From assembly GCA_017475185.1 (NCBI GenBank), contig JAFVGB010000023.1:13461-77460 (forward strand): 64,000 bases of DNA. The letters are read 5' to 3'. How positions within the stretch are numbered: the stretch's first letter is position 1; every line of letters begins with the position of its first letter. The stretch comes from Clostridia bacterium. Its GTDB lineage: Bacteria > Bacillota_A > Clostridia > TANB77 > CAG-508. The notes beneath the pieces were generated by a model. The model was given only the letters and a program-made list of their open reading frames with translations. It had not been told where the DNA came from and did not search any database. The position numbers and the translations under genes are program-made. Positions 63,182-64,000 of this stretch are shown piece by piece.

Positions 63182-63763
63182 ATGTTAATTAAAAATCCTA
63201 AAATTGAAATTTCTGCAACATCTCCAAAGCAATACCCTACTTCTGGACTTCCAGAAATTGTTTTAGTTGGAAAATCTAATGTTGGTAAATCTTCTTTTAT
63301 TAACACTATGATTAATAGAAAAAAATTAGCAAGAACAAGTAGTGAGCCTGGTAAAACTAGACAAATTAATTTCTATAATATGGATGACAAATTCTACTTT
63401 GTTGATTTACCTGGTTATGGTTATAGTAAAATGTCTAAAGTTGAACAAGAAAAAGTTAATCATTTTATTGACGAATATCTACATGTTAGAAAAAATATTT
63501 CACTTATAATTTTATTAATTGATATTAGACATGAGCCAGGAGCTAATGATAGAATGATGTATGATTACATAATCCGCTCAGGATTGCCATTTATGGTTCT
63601 TTGTAATAAAGCTGATAAAATAGCCGTTACCAAAGTTGAAAATGCCGTAAAAGCCATTCAAAGCGATTTAAACCCTATTGGTGATTTTACATTTATGCCT
63701 TTTTCTGCTGAAAGAAAGATTTATTCTGAAGATGTTTGGAATATTTTAGAAGATTATATTTAA
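63182..63763 (+). CDS. engB: Ribosome biogenesis GTPase EngB/YsxC
   Basis: This 193-residue TrmE-Era-type GTPase acts in assembly of the large ribosomal subunit. The G1 motif is GKSNVGKSS, G3 DLPGYGYS, G4 NKAD. The SSEPGKTRQINFYN switch part is typical. The length fits. AAAGGAGG precedes the ATG, right after the palindromic repeat. Confidence 0.95.
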   Translation: MLIKNPKIEISATSPKQYPTSGLPEIVLVGKSNVGKSSFINTMINRKKLARTSSEPGKTRQINFYNMDDKFYFVDLPGYGYSKMSKVEQEKVNHFIDEYLHVRKNISLIILLIDIRHEPGANDRMMYDYIIRSGLPFMVLCNKADKIAVTKVENAVKAIQSDLNPIGDFTFMPFSAERKIYSEDVWNILEDYI

Positions 63764-63769
63764 AATAGA

Positions 63770-63803
63770 TAAAAACATAATAGTTAAAACTATTATGTTT
63801 TTA
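63770..63803. terminator. Bidirectional terminator after engB
   Basis: AAAAACATAATAGTT and AACTATTATGTTTTT form a 15-bp stem between the two converging genes. Confidence 0.9.
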
Positions 63804-63809
63804 TTATTA

Positions 63810-64000
63810 TCAAATTAAATGAATACACCTATATTTTTCAAAACTATACTCATCAACTCTTTTACCAAACACATCATAGGTATGCGCTGCTACTAGAGTA
63901 TTTCCTATACAATCCCCTTTTTTTACCACTATAAGTCCATGAGAAAATCGTGCTCCATCAAAACTCAATTGAATAACATCCCCTATTTCTAACATTTCAA
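63810..64000 (-). CDS. Amidase-domain protein, C-terminal part only
   Basis: The last 60 or so residues of a gene that starts beyond the window are visible: LEIGDVIQLSFDGARFSHGLIVVKKGD and NTLVAAHTYDVFGKRVDEYSF. The GDVIQL, FSHGLIV and AAHT parts match the C-terminal end of putative amidase (Amidase_6, CHAP/NlpC-like) domains, with the conserved His residues. Such domains are found on secreted and spore-linked proteins in Clostridia. The N-terminus lies outside the window, so nothing more can be said. Confidence 0.7.
   Translation of the reverse strand, partial: EMLEIGDVIQLSFDGARFSHGLIVVKKGDCIGNTLVAAHTYDVFGKRVDEYSFEKYRCIHLI

Overview
The window is strongly AT-rich chromosomal DNA of a spore-forming, Gram-positive, low-GC bacterium, most likely a member of the Clostridia. 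The sporulation set supports this: spoVAC, spoIID, spoIIQ, spoIIAA-spoIIAB-sigF, sleB, two CotF-like coat proteins and a Spo0E-like phosphatase. Ribosome sites are strong AGGAGG, and serS and the valS operon have T-box leaders. I see no rRNA, IS element, prophage or CRISPR array. A Clostridia placement is an inference from gene content; I cannot name a species.

Layout. 1-800: dodecin and SpoVAC (+). 833-8293 (-): addA, then a sporulation cluster spoIIAA-spoIIAB-sigF-spoIID-spoIIQ with two Spo0A-box-like sites upstream. 8.4-12.2 kb (-): XRE regulator, stand-alone receiver, three-gene ABC exporter. 12.3-16.0 kb (-): T-box, lipoprotein, valS, and an unexplained structured RNA-like stretch. 16-23.7 kb: aldose epimerase, two-component system, polysaccharide deacetylase (+), Xaa-Pro peptidase, prepilin peptidase, YqeG phosphatase, SleB. 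23.8-29.9 kb (-): asp23-amaP-DUF2273-nusB-xseA-unknown-xseB-PAP2-fhs. 30-33.4 kb (-): a SipW/TasA-like matrix locus. 33.5-41.6 kb: housekeeping blocks priA-def-fmt and rsmE-unknown-yicC-rpoZ-gmk, separated by one unknown + gene. 41.7-49.3 kb: SPFH and Tim44-like zinc-ribbon proteins, an IPQTG surface protein, tRNA-Gly and tRNA-Cys, aquaporin, MecA, M23 peptidase, coat proteins. 49.3-59.8 kb (-): pcrA, D,D-carboxypeptidase, three VirB2-like small membrane proteins, a GT-C-like membrane protein, Spo0E-like protein, lgt and the yfmF-yfmH peptidase pair. 60-64 kb: DUF378, YqeY, rpsU, a Cys-rich membrane protein, T-box-serS-engB and a partial amidase-domain gene.

The strongest unusual observation concerns three otherwise intact genes: addA, priA and a GT-C-like gene. 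They are broken by four single-base insertions. Each one is an extra C directly before the GG of a glycine codon, and three of the four fall in Walker A (GSGKT) coding sequence. Removing each C restores the exact family motif or a plausible C-terminus. This points to a systematic sequence artefact, or less likely to recoding at CGG. Second is a family of intercistronic palindromic repeats (core GACGGTCTT...AAGACCGTC) placed just 5' of downstream genes and always in the same orientation relative to transcription. Other points are Spo0A-box-like sites at several loci, four TGTAAT motifs at exact 11-nt spacing before the TasA-like gene, and paired hairpins with identical loops before an unknown gene.
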